Notes: generated by a model from the letters alone, not told the origin. Positions 1 to 17,386 are shown, counted from the stretch's first letter. The stretch is DNA of 64,000 nucleotides from Paracyclopina nana (GCA_019096065.1 JAGUCH010000004.1:5208001-5272000), one strand, 5' to 3'. Translations and numbers: made by a program.

Positions 1-894
1 CAGCGATCGGACGTCCAAAAGGTTACATAATTCGCCGGTAGAATAGATATGGACTTGCTTGCGGGTTCCTATTGTTTTTAAAATAGCTAAACAAATCCAA
101 AAACAATGTTATTCACAAAATCCTGTATATTTCTTACCACTTCACATAATCTGCAAAATCTTAAGAAACAGAAAGTCAACAAAATGAATTTTTTTAAGGC
201 TTGGATCGGCTAGTTAAAATGTTATTAGAAGCAGGGTTTTCTTCAGCCCATTTTTGGCAGAAGATTGCTCAAAAACTGCATATTGTAGTTTTTACAATTC
301 ACAATTTCGAAACGCAGAGGGCCGTTTCAGAGGGGTGTGAATTGTGTGAAATGTTGCTGATCCGGCCAACTACCCTTATTTATGGGACTTTGAAGCATCT
401 CACAAGCTCTTTGACCATCTAACTCCTCCTGGGGTGGGATGTAGCAACATTAGCCATGGTTAGAAGGGTGAAGCTAACAACATAAATTAATAGGCTACAA
501 TAGGCAGACACAAGACTTAAAACTAGCAATTTTGACGTTTCCACACACAGGAACCTTTTGAAATATCGAAATCGCCGAAGCTCTAAAAAAGCATCTTCCC
601 ACTCCTTTTTTGGTGAATTCCATGTAATTCTTAGTTGGCAACGAGAAGATGTAAAATGGGGATTTTGCGCCTCGTTTACGTCTGATTTTTTAACTAATGG
701 TGTCTGGCCTCGGCTAGTGTGAGTGGAATTCCACAAAATTGGAAATCTCACCTAGTGTATTTATACCGTTTGAAAGATTGACTTTTTATGGATGGATTTT
801 CACAACTAGAGCATGATTCATAAAAAACCGAACTCTTCTCCGCCAGAGGATTTTATAATAATTAAGTTTTGACACAATTTCCTTTTCAATTAAT
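1..894. other. No gene recognised
   Basis: AT-rich sequence with only short open frames (about 70-110 codons) that show no protein-like pattern, no signal peptide and no convincing splice pairing. I see nothing that I can name here. Confidence 0.5.
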
Positions 895-2383
895 GAGACC
901 CCCACTTGACCAATTTGAGTGAGAATTGCAGCTGTCGCACGGAAAACATGGACATTAATTTACTCCATTATCTCAAAAAATATCGGCTCCTATGGTATAA
1001 AAATGCCGCTGAAATGTTAGAAAGAAATGTTGATGTCAGCTGTTTTTACTACATTTCTACTACTTTTTAAATACATTATTTGTACATAAAATGTTGCAAA
1101 AAAACACCGGTATTGTACCGTATCAGAACGAACAACAATTGAAGCGATCGATTCAAACTTTTTTAATGCTTTACGTCTCGAGTTAATGGAGAAGTTTTTT
1201 AAGAATTTGATACCTTCAAATGCTGATCCTTTTTGACCTCGCAGCCTCATAGCAACCTCGATATGGCAATATAATTGAAACGGTCATGTTTTACAATAAA
1301 TTTATTTCATATTGTATTTGTCATTGTTAGTTGCAATTCTGCACTTTAAATAATCGTCGAGTCGATTTCGGCAGCGCCAAGCTCGTAGTCTCCAAGCCTG
1401 AGTTTTTGCCAAAGTCCATGGCCCCTGAGCTTGTCTTATTCGAATCCAAACTTGCATTCCCATCCAAAATTGGCCGGCTCCCGAGTCGATTTCGGCAGCG
1501 CCGAGATCGTAGTCTCCAAGCCAAGCCTGAGTTTTTGCCAAAGTCCAAGGCCCCTGAGCTTGTCTTATTCGAGTCCAAACTTGCATTCCCGTCCAAAATT
1601 GGCCGGCTCCCGAGTCGATTTCGGCAGCGCCGAGCTCGTAGTCTCCAAGCCAAGCCTGAGTTTTTGCCAAAGTCCAAGGCCCCTGAGCTTGTCTTATTCG
1701 AGTCCAAACTTGCATTCCCGTCCAAAATTGGCCGGCTCCCGAGTCGATTTCGGCAGCGCCGAGCTCGTAGTCTCCAAGCCAAGCCTGAGTTTTTGCCAAA
1801 GTCCAAGGCCCCTGAGCTTGTCTTATTTGAGTCCAAACTTGCATTCCCATCCAAAATTGGCCGGCTCCCGAGTCGATTTTGGCAGCGCCAAGTCTCCAAG
1901 CCAAGCCTGAGTTTTTGCAAAAGTCCAAGGCCCTGGAGCTTGTGTTTCCCTTAGTCCAAAATGGCCGGCTCCGAGTTGATTTCAGCAGTGCCGAGCTCGT
2001 AGTGAGACTAGTGACGGAATGGCGGCCGACGGTTAGATTCCGCGTAAACTCTGTGCAATGATTGGCTGTTGGCATCAGCTTCTGATTGGTCAAACAGTCT
2101 TTTAAAACTAACTTGTACATGAAATGTAGATGAAAAGTAGCTAGCTTTGCCATTTTTTGGGTCGGCATGAGTAAGCTAGATTTTTGTTGAAATAAAGTAC
2201 ATGATCTGGCCAGATTTATCATCAACCAATAACGTAGTTGATGACGTCATCTACTTTTGGTATCGATGAAAAATCTGCCAAGATAGTGCTGCACTTTTTC
2301 GATGATTTCGTGAAACTTCCAGAGTACATGGTAATCTGCCCAGATATTGCATCTAGATTTTTCAAATTGGTCAAGTGGGGACT
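895..2383. mobile_element. Possible 1.5 kb inverted-repeat element
   Basis: The sequence at 895-918 (core CCACTTGACCAATTTGA) recurs as its reverse complement at 2361-2383 (core TCAAATTGGTCAAGTGG). The two copies face inward and enclose about 1.49 kb. The arms match over roughly 22 bases with one indel or mismatch near the outer edge. The enclosed DNA contains the 129-bp minisatellite and no transposase-like frame, so a non-autonomous DNA transposon is the natural reading. TAAT lies close to both outer edges, but no clear target-site duplication is visible. A chance inverted repeat is not excluded. Confidence 0.4.
1361..2004. repeat. 129-bp minisatellite, about five copies
   Basis: The anchor GTCGATTTCGGCAGCG recurs at 1361, 1485, 1614, 1743 and 1872, with a worn copy at 1975. 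The spacings are 124, 129, 129, 129 and 103 bp. The first copy lacks 5 bp and the last is shortened and diverged. The inner copies are nearly identical, so the array is young or homogenised. The unit is GC-richer than its surroundings. Because 129 is a multiple of three, long repetitive open frames appear on both strands; I regard these as artefacts of the period, not genes. Confidence 0.9.
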
Positions 2384-5300
2384 CAACTAATTTGTTTTCG
2401 TTTACGAGCCCTCTTTTTTGATCCAAGTCTCTTGTATTGCTTTCAATGCACTTTTTAAAGGTTTTCGTTTTTGTAGGCTCACACTCTAAGATGTAAGGCT
2501 ACATGGTGGAAGTGTAAAATTCAGAGATTCCAATCTTCGCTACTTTGATGGAGCTACATCAAGACAACGTCACTCCTTGATTGATCCTGTACGAAGTTAT
2601 ACCCATAAACAGTGTGATTTAACTCAATATAATAGCATGGCTCATCGTAGCACCAGTCGTTGGTGTGATCGAGTAGAAATCCCCAATTTCTACCAAAAAG
2701 AAAGCCTAAAAAACTAGTAAAGTCATTATTTCGTCTCTAAGGAAATTGATGAGTTTCTGTTTGAAATGTCAAACCTGAAAACAATAAAAGATTAATTTCA
2801 ATATGTTGTAGCTCAGAAGCAACACACCAGTTGTTCGCTTCCCCCCTCAACCAACAACTTTATGAGGTAATTTTTTATTGGTGCCAGACTTTAAAAATGC
2901 ACAGTGTGATCAGCAGTGCAGTTACCCCCTTGAAGTTAGGGTTTTTCAGTGCTTCTACCCCTCAGTGTGCTCGAGTGTTTCCCAGAAATCTTTTATTAAT
3001 CAAGTAGTGCAATATTCATAAAACCCAATCTGATTGCTGAAATGCGAAAATTGCTCCAAGAGTTTAATCTGTAAATTACATTCAAAGCCTAGCTGTGAAG
3101 AGTTGTATGTCATATCATAAAAATGGCCAAAACAGGGCATGAATTTAACAAGTGCTAATCACGCAACTTCCTGAGTCGTAGGAAAATGTCCATAAAAAAA
3201 TTTTTAAAAAAAGTTCGAAAGTAGCTTTTTTCAAATTGAGTAATTAATGAAAAAACTCTTTTTATGGGCAAGCAATAAAATCGGAGCCAAATAAAAAATA
3301 AGTTTTACAGGCAGATTTACGGGCTTACAATATTGCATACATTGGTGAAAATGCATTTTTACATACATCTCGTAGAATACTTGAACTAAATGATCGCAAT
3401 AAATAAGGGCTGATTAATTAAGGCGTTGTGATGTTTCTTTGAATGTAATTAATTAGCAATTGGGACGATGACGTAACTACATTTCTATTTGCGATGGAAA
3501 ACCCATTCACAAAAAAGAGAATATTATATATGATAGCTTAGAATCGTTTGCCTTTTCATACACAACATTCAGCTTTGAGTGCAATCGTGGCCACTTAATA
3601 ATGCACGCAAGTTAATGGGCTTTTTTATAATTTGCCATAAACTTGGAACTGAAAACAGATATATACGTGATGATCCCCTTTTTTATGGCTCATACTGAGC
3701 CTGCTGTCAAGGTCAGCTCGCTATATTCATTTCACTCATTTTTCCCCCATTGAAAGCAAAACTATATTTTTTCAGGCTCAGTGTCAAAATGAGGCCTATT
3801 TTCGCCCTTAGGTCATTCACTCCATCTTCTGTTTCTCTCTGCGTGGAAGACAATACATAAAACAATGCAAACACAGTGTGCAAAAAGCAGCCACAAAACG
3901 TCTACCTCTCTCCAGATCAATCTGGGACCCGCTCATGTGCTCCTTTTAAAAAGCGCATAATTTTAGAAACATCCAAAACTTCTGATAATTAAATAAGGTG
4001 GTTCGAATATTTGTAATGAAACTGCAGCCAGGTCGAATTGTAAGAAAAATAGCTTATAGGGCATTATATGAAATGGGCACACGAGGTCACTATGGAATCA
4101 GTGTGCCATTGCTGATAGAAATCTCAAGAAGACTTGACAGTTAGGGCATGAATTATGCGTGTGTTGCCTTATAGCTGAGGGTGGGCCAATAGTAGAACGA
4201 GGCACCTAGTGCGAAGAAAATGGGCCTAGTATATTATGGCATCAGTTGGAAAATGCATAATCTACAAATTTACACTTATTTATGGACGCGTGGCTGTCAA
4301 TTTCCCGAGAAAAATTGTCTGTGCCTCACATCAATTTCTCTACGAATTTTAATTTCAAATATTTTTGGTTTGGCTGGGCAAAAACGCCCTGGGCTAATAT
4401 TGATTGTAAATAGATCCAAAATAAAATTGGGCCATTTTTCCCACTCATTCAGAAGCCTTTTCACATAGTCTGTCTTCCTAATTGAATTTGAATCATATTT
4501 TTTACGAATGGGACAATTTTTCTGTCATGACTCCCGCATTATTTTAGAAGCTAACCCTTTTTTACAAAGTTATGGGCTTTAAAATAAGAAAATGTATATA
4601 TAAGAAAAGTACATGTTTTTCCCTGGATGCAGTGGAAAATGAGTCATTTTCGAGGAAATGTCGTTATTGTGTGTGAGCATAAACCAAAGATTTCTTCCCA
4701 CGACAACAATTAGGTTTCTGAGAATTAACCCGTGTTTTAACGCTAGATGGCGTTTCTTCACAAACAAAAAAATGGTGAGATTAGATTTATGCCACCTAAT
4801 TAATCTGCACCATGCTCCTTATTGAGGATTAACCTAAAATTGGCCTAGCATCAAATTAGCTCGGTTGGACTTTAAAATGGCACAGTGGATAATTTTCAGC
4901 ATTTTGCCACACTTTTCGGCAAGGCTGTAAACATTCTTGCAGTCAAAGTTTTTGCACCAAAAAGGGCAATTTTTGGGCCCAACTTGGAATTTGGTCCACT
5001 GTGGATGCAGGGAGAAAAGATGGGTGTTGTGTGAGCTATATACAAGTGGTCAACAAATCATGTTGCATGTGTGATGAAAGTTTGAAGAAGCAACAATTTT
5101 ATGGCATGCACAGCTAGAAGAACAAGATGAATTGGCCAGATAATCCGGGTTTTTCTCCTCGCGGGCTTGGCGAATCCAGGTGCATGCTTGGAATGCCTCA
5201 TCAATAAACTGGCAAGAAATCTCGTGAAAATGGTAATAAAAATAAATGCTCTGCAATGTACTTGTTGGACAACAAGTTTGGGCTGTTGCAGTTTCGAACA

Positions 5301-6300
5301 CAGAGGATAATTTTGCCTTTTTCACGCGCATCCTCTGTAATTCCATCAACATTGAAAAACTCTTTTAAATCGTTACTTTTGAAAAAAAAACCAACTATTA
5401 TGCATGCAGTTTTTAAAGTTTAAAAAGTTTTATTTCAGAAAAATAAAAGCTGACTTTTTCTGCGTAAAAAGCAAAATTGATGGAGAAAACAGCATCAAGA
5501 GAGAGATTCCGGACCTTTTTTGCATTGTTTCCACTTTTGATCAAGATTAATGAAAAAAGAAATCCTGTATGACCTAACTGGAAAACTGAACCACTGTTCC
5601 CACTGGTCAGATATGTCATTGTCTTGCTTTTGGTCAGACCTTTGGAAAATAAACAAGACTGAAATTGACTGTCAGCAAAAAATGACTATTTTCCTCTTTT
5701 CCCCCAAATAGTTAATTCAATATTTTTAAAACCTGGTCTTCCAAGAAAGTACCAACCATTTACGAAAACTATCATAAATATTACACTAAATTACGACTGG
5801 GTTCAGTCAGTTGGTTTGATTGATTGAAAGGCATTTGGATATTTTTGCGAATGAGAACAAAGTAATTTGGATCAGAAGCATGCGTGATATTTTCGCATCG
5901 GGCGCATTAAAGAGTTGTCAACCCTAGGAATTCATCATATGGCAAAAACTGACCTCGTTATATCAGATATATCCTCCTATTGACAGGGAAAGTGAAATGA
6001 GGATCTACTACAATGCATTTCAGTGAAAACAAACTTTTGCTTTTGTGCTTCGCGGCACGAGCATTAATGAATTTGGGCAGCTCGCGCATTTTTCACTATA
6101 AAACTCGTGAAACTTTTCTCTCTCACTTTTTTCTACCAAAAATGAGCCGTCTTCTTTTACTTCATAATTATCAAGGAAATCAATTTTTCGCGCATTTGCA
6201 CAAATTGCATCTGCAGAATTGAAATAATTTTAAGTACTTGTTGCTTTCCCCTCTTTGCTCTCCACTTTTTCGTGGCCTTTTAAAAGCGCGTGGAGTCGAC
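2384..6300. other. Long stretch without a recognised gene
   Basis: About 3.9 kb of AT-rich DNA. A minus-strand frame of 100 codons at 5050-5352 has several Cys residues but no start context, signal peptide or splice partner that would support it. The end of this stretch probably merges into the promoter of the next gene, because a 5' untranslated exon seems to end at 6420. Confidence 0.45.
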
Positions 6301-6481
6301 ATCACCGAGCTATTTAGTTTAGTTTCTCCGAAGAAGAAGGACGACCAAATCGTTTTAGACAGCGACCACAAAAGGCTGGGTCGCCCTCTATGGGCCAGTA
6401 ACAGACAAAATTGCGGAAAAGTGAGCTTCAATTCACTTGCGTAGGAGCAAAATCAGATTTTAATTGCTTTTAGGGCACACC

Positions 6482-8593
6482 ATGCATTGGACCATGAGCA
6501 ACTTCAACCGAGCATGGTCCACTTTTTTGGCATTTCTCTTCATCTCTGAGTCCCTGGTCACGGCTTATCCGCATTTCCCAAAAGTGAGTATATTATCTAC
6601 TTCAAAAGTTCATCAAATGGGTGCTATTTAGCTTAAAGCTCAGATGTACATGGCAAATTATGGCCCTGTTCACCTGCAACATTATGAGCAAAATAACGCG
6701 CGATATTATGCTGATAAGCTGAATATTTTTATGATAAGCAGGTGAACAGGCCCTAATTTGTGAAAAGGAATGAATTATCATTGGCCTTGGTAAAGTCAAC
6801 ATGCTCAAAATTGCTGAACAATGTGCTTTTGAGGTGTGCGCTAATTTCGCATGTGCGCAATAGATGAAAGTACAAGTTCAGTTATTGAGCTATTCTCAAA
6901 AAATGAAATAAAAAGCATAATTGGATAATTTGCATTCAAAAAGCGCGTTGTTCAATTGTCACATAGGAACGCTTCAATGTACAGTTTGAGCACATTTTGA
7001 ACTTTTCATGTTCACAATTGAACTCGTAATTTTCTAAGGCACATTATCACATTTTAAAACAGAATATTTTATCCCAATTAATGAGAAAAGCGTGCTATCT
7101 TATAGCTCAATTTTACCTATTGGGCACAAGTTTAACAAAAAATTAATGCACTTGAATCATAGCAGTAAGTGTAAACTTAATTAACGTAACTAAACGGCAT
7201 AATGACAATTTTTTATATAATTATTGTGCAGCGCGCGCACCTGCGCTCTATTATTTTAAAACAGGTGCTGAGTTTACGTTCATATGGAATCACTTTTATG
7301 TTTTCAAGAAAATTCCGTTTTCCTGCGCGTAAATCTAATATACTTTTGAGTTACTCTAGCCTAGCCAATTTTTCCATTTCATTTTTGATAGCAGCCATGA
7401 AAATGTTTATGACGTATGTAGATGAATGTAATGATGCAATCAAGTGCCAATTTTCGACAATTTCCGCAAATTTCTATTTGATTTGCAGCAACTAGAGGAC
7501 ACAGAAGAAAATTCAATAGGGAGAAGAAGTAACAGTAATGACAATAATGACACCGGTCATATGAGTGAAAATATTCTTTTTTCCCTACTGACGAAAGTCA
7601 ACAATGTGGAATCAGCTCCCCTCAAAGCAAAAGAGAAAGCTCTTTTGGAGGAGTTTTTGCGACTGAATAATGATGATGTTGTTGAGGAAGATATCAGCAG
7701 AAAAAGTGTGAAATGTGACAGGAGCAACTTTGAAATGGTATACGTCTACTTGAGTATTTACCAGGATTTATATTTAATGAGTACTTTCCCACTTTTCTCT
7801 AGGTCCAGAATCCTCTCAAGGCTCAACTTTGCAGAGGAGTTGATAAAAGGCGCGAATTCCTGCTGATGCCTCTTGTTTCTAACAAAAATAGCAGACAATC
7901 AGATGAACAGGTAATTTAAGCAGCAACCTCTAGACAAATTAGCTTGAAAAGGACACAGGCTGAAAAGGTCACATCCATTTTGGCCTTAGAGGCAATTGAC
8001 ATTTTTAGCTTTTCCGAGATTTACTCCACTGATTTGGGACACTTTGTCCCAAATAAATAATGCAGTGGAGGGAGTCGGGTCATTAATCTTAGCATTTGCA
8101 CCACCGTTCTCATTGTGTGGTTTCAGGCTCATATTAAAAGCAAGAGAGGATACTACTACTATAATAACCTCATCAAGGACTTGCCACGACCTCCCACAAG
8201 AACGCGGCAATCACAGACGGTAAACATTCTCTAATAGTCTGACTTGAGGATTATTCTTCTTCTAAAAAAAGATGCAGAAAATCCATTGCAAAGGAAACAA
8301 TTACACATAATTCACTCAATCAAATTAAAGTGCAATTATGTGATAGAAAACAAACATCCTCTCTAAAAATTGAAATCACCTGAGCTTCTTGCTAAAAAAT
8401 ACTTTGAATAAAAATATATGCATTTTTGCAGAAAAGGGAAGATCTGCCACTGGAGCCCTCGCAAGATGAAGGATCTTGGACGTGCAAAAGTGTGCCATAC
8501 ACAATTTGCTTCAGCCTGGATCACAAGGGCCAAGTTTTGGATGTCAGAAGATTCAAGCCGTTTAGAATGAACAAAATCTACAGAAGAAGATAG
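6482..8593 (+). CDS. Secreted prohormone-like precursor, family not recognised
   Basis: Five exons join in frame: 6482-6583, 7489-7737, 7803-7910, 8127-8219 and 8432-8593, giving 237 residues. All introns are phase 0. The first exon starts MHWTMSNF and holds a hydrophobic signal peptide ending near SLVTAYPHF. A second in-frame ATG lies four codons on. A non-coding 5' exon seems to be spliced at 6421-6473, just before the ATG. The middle is acidic and low in complexity. The later exons carry basic cleavage-type sites: DKRRE, KSKRG, TKRED and a C-terminal RRR. The last exon contains CKSVPYTIC, a two-Cys loop that could form a disulphide ring as in small cyclic neuropeptides, followed by a basic tail. 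A signal peptide, dibasic sites and a small Cys loop fit a neuropeptide or hormone precursor, but I cannot assign a family. It could also be another small secreted protein. The first intron carries a MITE. Confidence 0.65.
6658..6756. mobile_element. Short MITE, copy 1 (Harbinger/Tourist-like)
   Basis: The ends read GGCCCTGTTCACCTGC and, in inverse orientation, GCAGGTGAACAGGCCC. They lie about 95 bp apart and are flanked by TTA on the left and TAA on the right. The same termini bound the two 222-bp copies at 31268 and 35942, so this is an internally deleted relative. It sits in the first intron of the prohormone-like gene. The GGGCC-type tips and three-base TWA flanks are those of PIF/Harbinger elements. 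Confidence 0.75.
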
Positions 8594-9347
8594 AACAAAA
8601 GTATTTCTCTTGAAACTAGCATACAACATGACAATAGTATAATGTTCAATGTATTTTTTTTCTACGCACCTACGTAAATGAAATGTAACATGGATGTCAA
8701 ACTTACTGCACACCAACAAACTATTCTTGAAATACATACCACTACCGATAACCAACAGCACAAAAAAGTTAAATTATTTCTTGAGTGAAAATAATCTGGT
8801 AGCAAGTGAAAGCATCCTTGTAGTTCAGCTAAAAATCAAATATAGCAAAAAAACTTCTCTTCCGGATCTTCACTCCGGGCATGATTTTATGCAACAGACC
8901 AATTTTCTTATTGTGTCTTTTTCCGAAACCTCATTTTCCATTTTCAAAAATAAATGTCAATTCATGCGTCAATTACTGCGAAAAAGTTCTGACATTATGG
9001 CTCACATCCATAAATGGCTAAAATTCTCAAAACGCTAGAATTTGGAAAACTACAAAATCCTCTATATGAATGGCATCTTGAGCAATTAAAATTACGCTGA
9101 AAAATTCCTTTTGAACCATGGGAGTGATCAAAGACTGAAATTAATGAGTGAGATTTCGTGTTTATTTTGTGCAGTAGTAGTAGTATGGCATGTTGAACGA
9201 GGCTTTTTCTTTTCACGAAAAGGGGTGGAACCATTGTTTTACTTTTTACATATTTATTGCACAGTCACGCAAATCACCGCAAATATCCATTATACAAGCA
9301 ACAAAGCTCAACAGTCGAATTCGGGAATTGAGAAGGACCAGAATAAA
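8594..9347. other. No gene recognised
   Basis: Presumed 3' flank of the prohormone-like gene. It holds only short overlapping frames on both strands without recognisable protein character. Confidence 0.4.
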
Positions 9348-9988
9348 ATGCCTCTTAATACTAAGGTAGGCTTAATACATCTGCTACGCTACGCGTATGT
9401 TATATGTGTTTATTATTGACAAAACTTACTCACGAGCTAGTATAATCATTATTCTGTTGCTGCTTTCTTATACACTATTAGATAATCAATCCGAAGAGCA
9501 ACAATCAGTTCCTGAGCTATAGATGTTTAAAATTAACGGTACACATTACAAGCAAAATACATTTTCAAATGAAGTACATACATTTTTATAGATGGCGTCA
9601 GGTTCCTTTTTGTTATGATTTTCGGCTCTTTGCACTCCTGTAATTCAGGTATATGACTTTTGGACTAAGATGGCCCATTTGGGAAATCACTTTTACTGCC
9701 ACAAGTGCATGTGCACTCAAAGTAAGACAAATTTGCTCGGTGGCTCTCACAGTATTTGAAACCTCCTCAAAGGGGATGGACATCACACCTAAGCCAGATA
9801 CACCTCCACCTCCAGTTTTGAAAATCCCGCCAGGCTTTGGAAAAATCCATGATGGGTACCAAGACTTTTTCAAAAAGCAAAATGGCCAAGATATCTTGTA
9901 TGCTTACCAAAGCATTTTGGAAAACACCAAGGCAATATTTTGCAAATCATATTTTCAGTGCATTTTCAAAGACTATAGCATACCATGA
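9348..9988 (+). CDS. Doubtful small gene, function unknown
   Basis: The stretch around 9753-9960 reads like protein, with a Pro-rich segment (PKPDTPPPPVLKIPPGFG) followed by a mixed, helix-like tail. Two models are possible. A single exon from the ATG at 9653 to the TGA at 9988 gives 111 residues. A spliced form (9348-9365, 9649-9721, 9753-9988) gives 108 residues starting MPLNTKVYDFWTKM. The spliced form uses good consensus sites and includes HFYCHKCMC, but it needs an intron of only 31 bp, far below the 50-65 bp seen in neighbouring genes. I recognise no family. A non-coding origin remains possible. Confidence 0.3.
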
Positions 9989-10376
9989 AAATAGCAGGTC
10001 TGTGTAGCAGCATTTGTTCATTGCGAAACTTACGATTTGCAACACATTCCAAAAGTTGATCTGATTGCAGCCAGTTGAGAAAAAATTAGAAAGCTTTCTT
10101 ATAAAGTCCAAGAAAGCATTCGTGGTGCAATTTCCCCCCAAAAAGTTGTTCTACCAGACCAGAAAATATGGACCAGGTTGGCTTAAAGTACAACAACAAA
10201 TGCAAACAAACACGTAGCTTACTACATATAGTATGCTACGTGCATGCATGTAATAATAATGTGGATAATGGGAAATTTGCCTCGTATATGAAGAAGCACT
10301 TCAGTCCGCTTTGTTCAAAGCTAGGATAAAGAAAGTTACCTAGCTTCTACCTCATACTGATAAAATTGTGCAAAGA

Positions 10377-11261
10377 ATGCCTGCTGACAAGGTTGAGGTA
10401 GGGTACATACTGTATATCCCCTTGTTTTCTATTTCATTAGAAGTAGCTCACTTCAACAGACCATTAAAGAGTAAAACTGCCCTATTTTAAAGAGGTAGAC
10501 CATTAAAGCAATAAATTCCTTAAAATGGACTCTTTGAGAAAAGCTAACCTAATATATCCATTTTAACATTCGAAATAGTTAATTTAGCCCTCCTAACCTT
10601 ACAGCTAGGGGACCTTTCTAAATGTCTGAGTTTTACTGCAGTGGTGTCTGGCCAATCTCAGCAGTGCTGCAGTAGCATAACCCTTGATTCAGTCAAGAAT
10701 GTTAAATCATGACTAAGGTCCATTACAAAAATGACCCATTTGCTATTATTCTAAAGCAGTCCTAATTTCAAACCTCTTCCTTTGCAGGCCAATGATTTAG
10801 AAGAGACCATCAAGAGGATCCAAGGCCACAAAGGGGTCATAGGGATGATGATTGTCAACAATGATGGTAAGAGCTAACAAAAAAGCTGATAAATTCTCCA
10901 TTAGCTCAAGAAGCTTTATTTAGGGGTTGCAGTCAGAACTACAATGGACACCACCATTACAAACCAGTATTGTGCAGTTCTTGCTAGGCTAGCAGATCAG
11001 GTAGGTTTTTACAAATGTCAGTTCACTGAAATGCCAAGAGAAATAGCTTTTTTCCTCCTCAACAGGCCAGATCAGCCATCAGAGATTTGGATCCAACCAA
11101 TGACATCACTTTCTTGAGAATAAGATCAAGGAAAAATGAGGTCTTGCTTGCTCCAGGTAATTTTTCATAAATTTGAATGTTCAACATCAATTTATTATGC
11201 CTCTCTTCTTGCAGATAAAGATTTCAACCTTGTGGTCATTCAAGGGCCTTCAGATCAATAG
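10377..11261 (+). CDS. robl: Dynein light chain roadblock-type (DYNLRB/robl)
   Basis: Non-catalytic light chain that binds the dynein intermediate chain and supports cargo transport along microtubules in the cytoplasm. Exons 10377-10397, 10788-10866, 10924-11000, 11066-11156 and 11215-11261 give 104 residues, close to the family's usual 96. The Roadblock/LC7 fold fills the protein. Recognisable blocks are [14 protein letters not shown], the GVAVRTTMD strand after the Asn-Asn-Asp-Gly turn, [20 protein letters not shown] and [12 protein letters not shown]. The first exon (MPADKVE) is short and is inferred from a good donor and phase 0 joining; the rest is firm. It is the first of five closely spaced plus-strand genes. 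Confidence 0.93.
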
Positions 11262-11539
11262 TTTTGTAACTTAAGTTCCAAACAAGCACGGACCAGCTAA
11301 CCCTAACTTTACGATTATTTGTGTTTCATAGAAGTGCCCTTTTTGATTTCCCACTCTGTCTAAAGATTTTACGCTAAATTACATACCTAGAGGGCGCTGT
11401 TGATGAAAACAAAAGGTGTGGGGAGACCCAGCACGAATTTTTCGCGCCGCATTTTGTAAATATCTTATCAGCTGAGGACTGAGGAGCTGGTCAACTTAAA
11501 AACAGCTTGAGACCATATAAAATAAAGAAACCGGATTAA

Positions 11540-12184
11540 ATGTCCTCAAAATTTACCTCTGATGGCCTAGCCAAGCCTGTTTATGGAAGCACAATCATCT
11601 GCTTTGTTCAGCCCAATTCCAAACAATTTGAAGCCCTTGTTGCCATCCAGAATGAGCTCAAGAAATCGACTTTCGCTGGCAAGTTGGCATTTCTGCCTAC
11701 TCAAAGCTTCCATATGACTATTTCTGGCCTTGACAAGCACGAAGAGTACCACAAAGAGAAAATTGAAGCCTCTGACTCCAAAATGATCGAGGCTTTTTCA
11801 TTAGGAATGAAATGTCACTTCCAGTCTGTGAAAATGAAGCCCAGTTTGACCCCCATTTACGTGGGGAAAACATCCATTTTCATCCCTCTTGAAACTGTTG
11901 AGAAGAGCGAGGAAAAAATTATAGACAATTACAGGGAAGAGGTTCAGGAAAAAGTGGGACGTCAACTAAGATATCACCAATTTCACATCACTTTGGCTTA
12001 TAAATTTACTGAATTGACTGAACAAGACCAAAACGAGTTGAAGGCTTTGCAACCCAAAATTGATACCATGCTCAAAGAGCAATTTGGAGTTTGGCACACT
12101 GGGAAACCTATTCTAACATTCTACAAGGATATGAATGCATTTGTCACTCTTGACCAAATCTCATCTGTGAGAAACCTAAAATAA
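11540..12184 (+). CDS. DUF1868-type 2H phosphoesterase-like protein
   Basis: Single-exon gene of 214 residues. It carries the two His-x-Thr motifs that define the 2H phosphoesterase fold, FHMTI near residue 57 and FHITLAY near residue 150, separated by about 90 residues as in this fold. The context LPTQSFHMTISG near the first motif and the overall length fit the DUF1868 branch, related to 2'-5' RNA ligase and cyclic phosphodiesterase proteins. The substrate is not known; RNA 2',3'-cyclic or 2'-5' linkages are the precedent in the superfamily. There is no signal peptide, so it is probably cytosolic. A poly(A) signal follows the stop within 10 bp. The gap to the next gene is under 200 bp. Confidence 0.8.
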   Translation: MSSKFTSDGLAKPVYGSTIICFVQPNSKQFEALVAIQNELKKSTFAGKLAFLPTQSFHMTISGLDKHEEYHKEKIEASDSKMIEAFSLGMKCHFQSVKMKPSLTPIYVGKTSIFIPLETVEKSEEKIIDNYREEVQEKVGRQLRYHQFHITLAYKFTELTEQDQNELKALQPKIDTMLKEQFGVWHTGKPILTFYKDMNAFVTLDQISSVRNLK

Positions 12185-12188
12185 ATGC

Positions 12189-12194
12189 AATAAA
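12189..12194 (+). terminator. Poly(A) signal of the DUF1868-like gene
   Basis: AATAAA lies a few bases after the stop codon at 12184, about 180 bp before the start codon of the ABCC transporter. Confidence 0.6.
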
Positions 12195-12377
12195 ATCAAG
12201 CTTTCTTTTTTGTTGTTTATAAAACATATTATGTAAGCTTATTTGAGAAAGCTTTTTTGCATAACATTGTGTAATTTTCGAGCATCTTTTCTTATCAGGT
12301 TTTCCCATGTTTTAAGATAAGTAGCATGTGATATAATTTGTAGTTTCTTAGCATCTCTTGCCAAGATAAGAATCAGC

Positions 12378-17376
<4,999 letters not shown>

Positions 17377-17386
17377 AATTGATGCA

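Noticed and set aside
201..751. Open frames of 73 and 110 codons on opposite strands
   Set aside because: Short, AT-rich, no splice partners, no recognisable motifs.
1302..2225. Long repetitive open frames on both strands over the minisatellite
   Set aside because: They exist because the repeat period is a multiple of three; several frames are open at once and none has protein character.
5050..5352. Minus-strand frame with a Cys-rich end
   Set aside because: No signal peptide, no good start and no neighbouring exon; could be chance.
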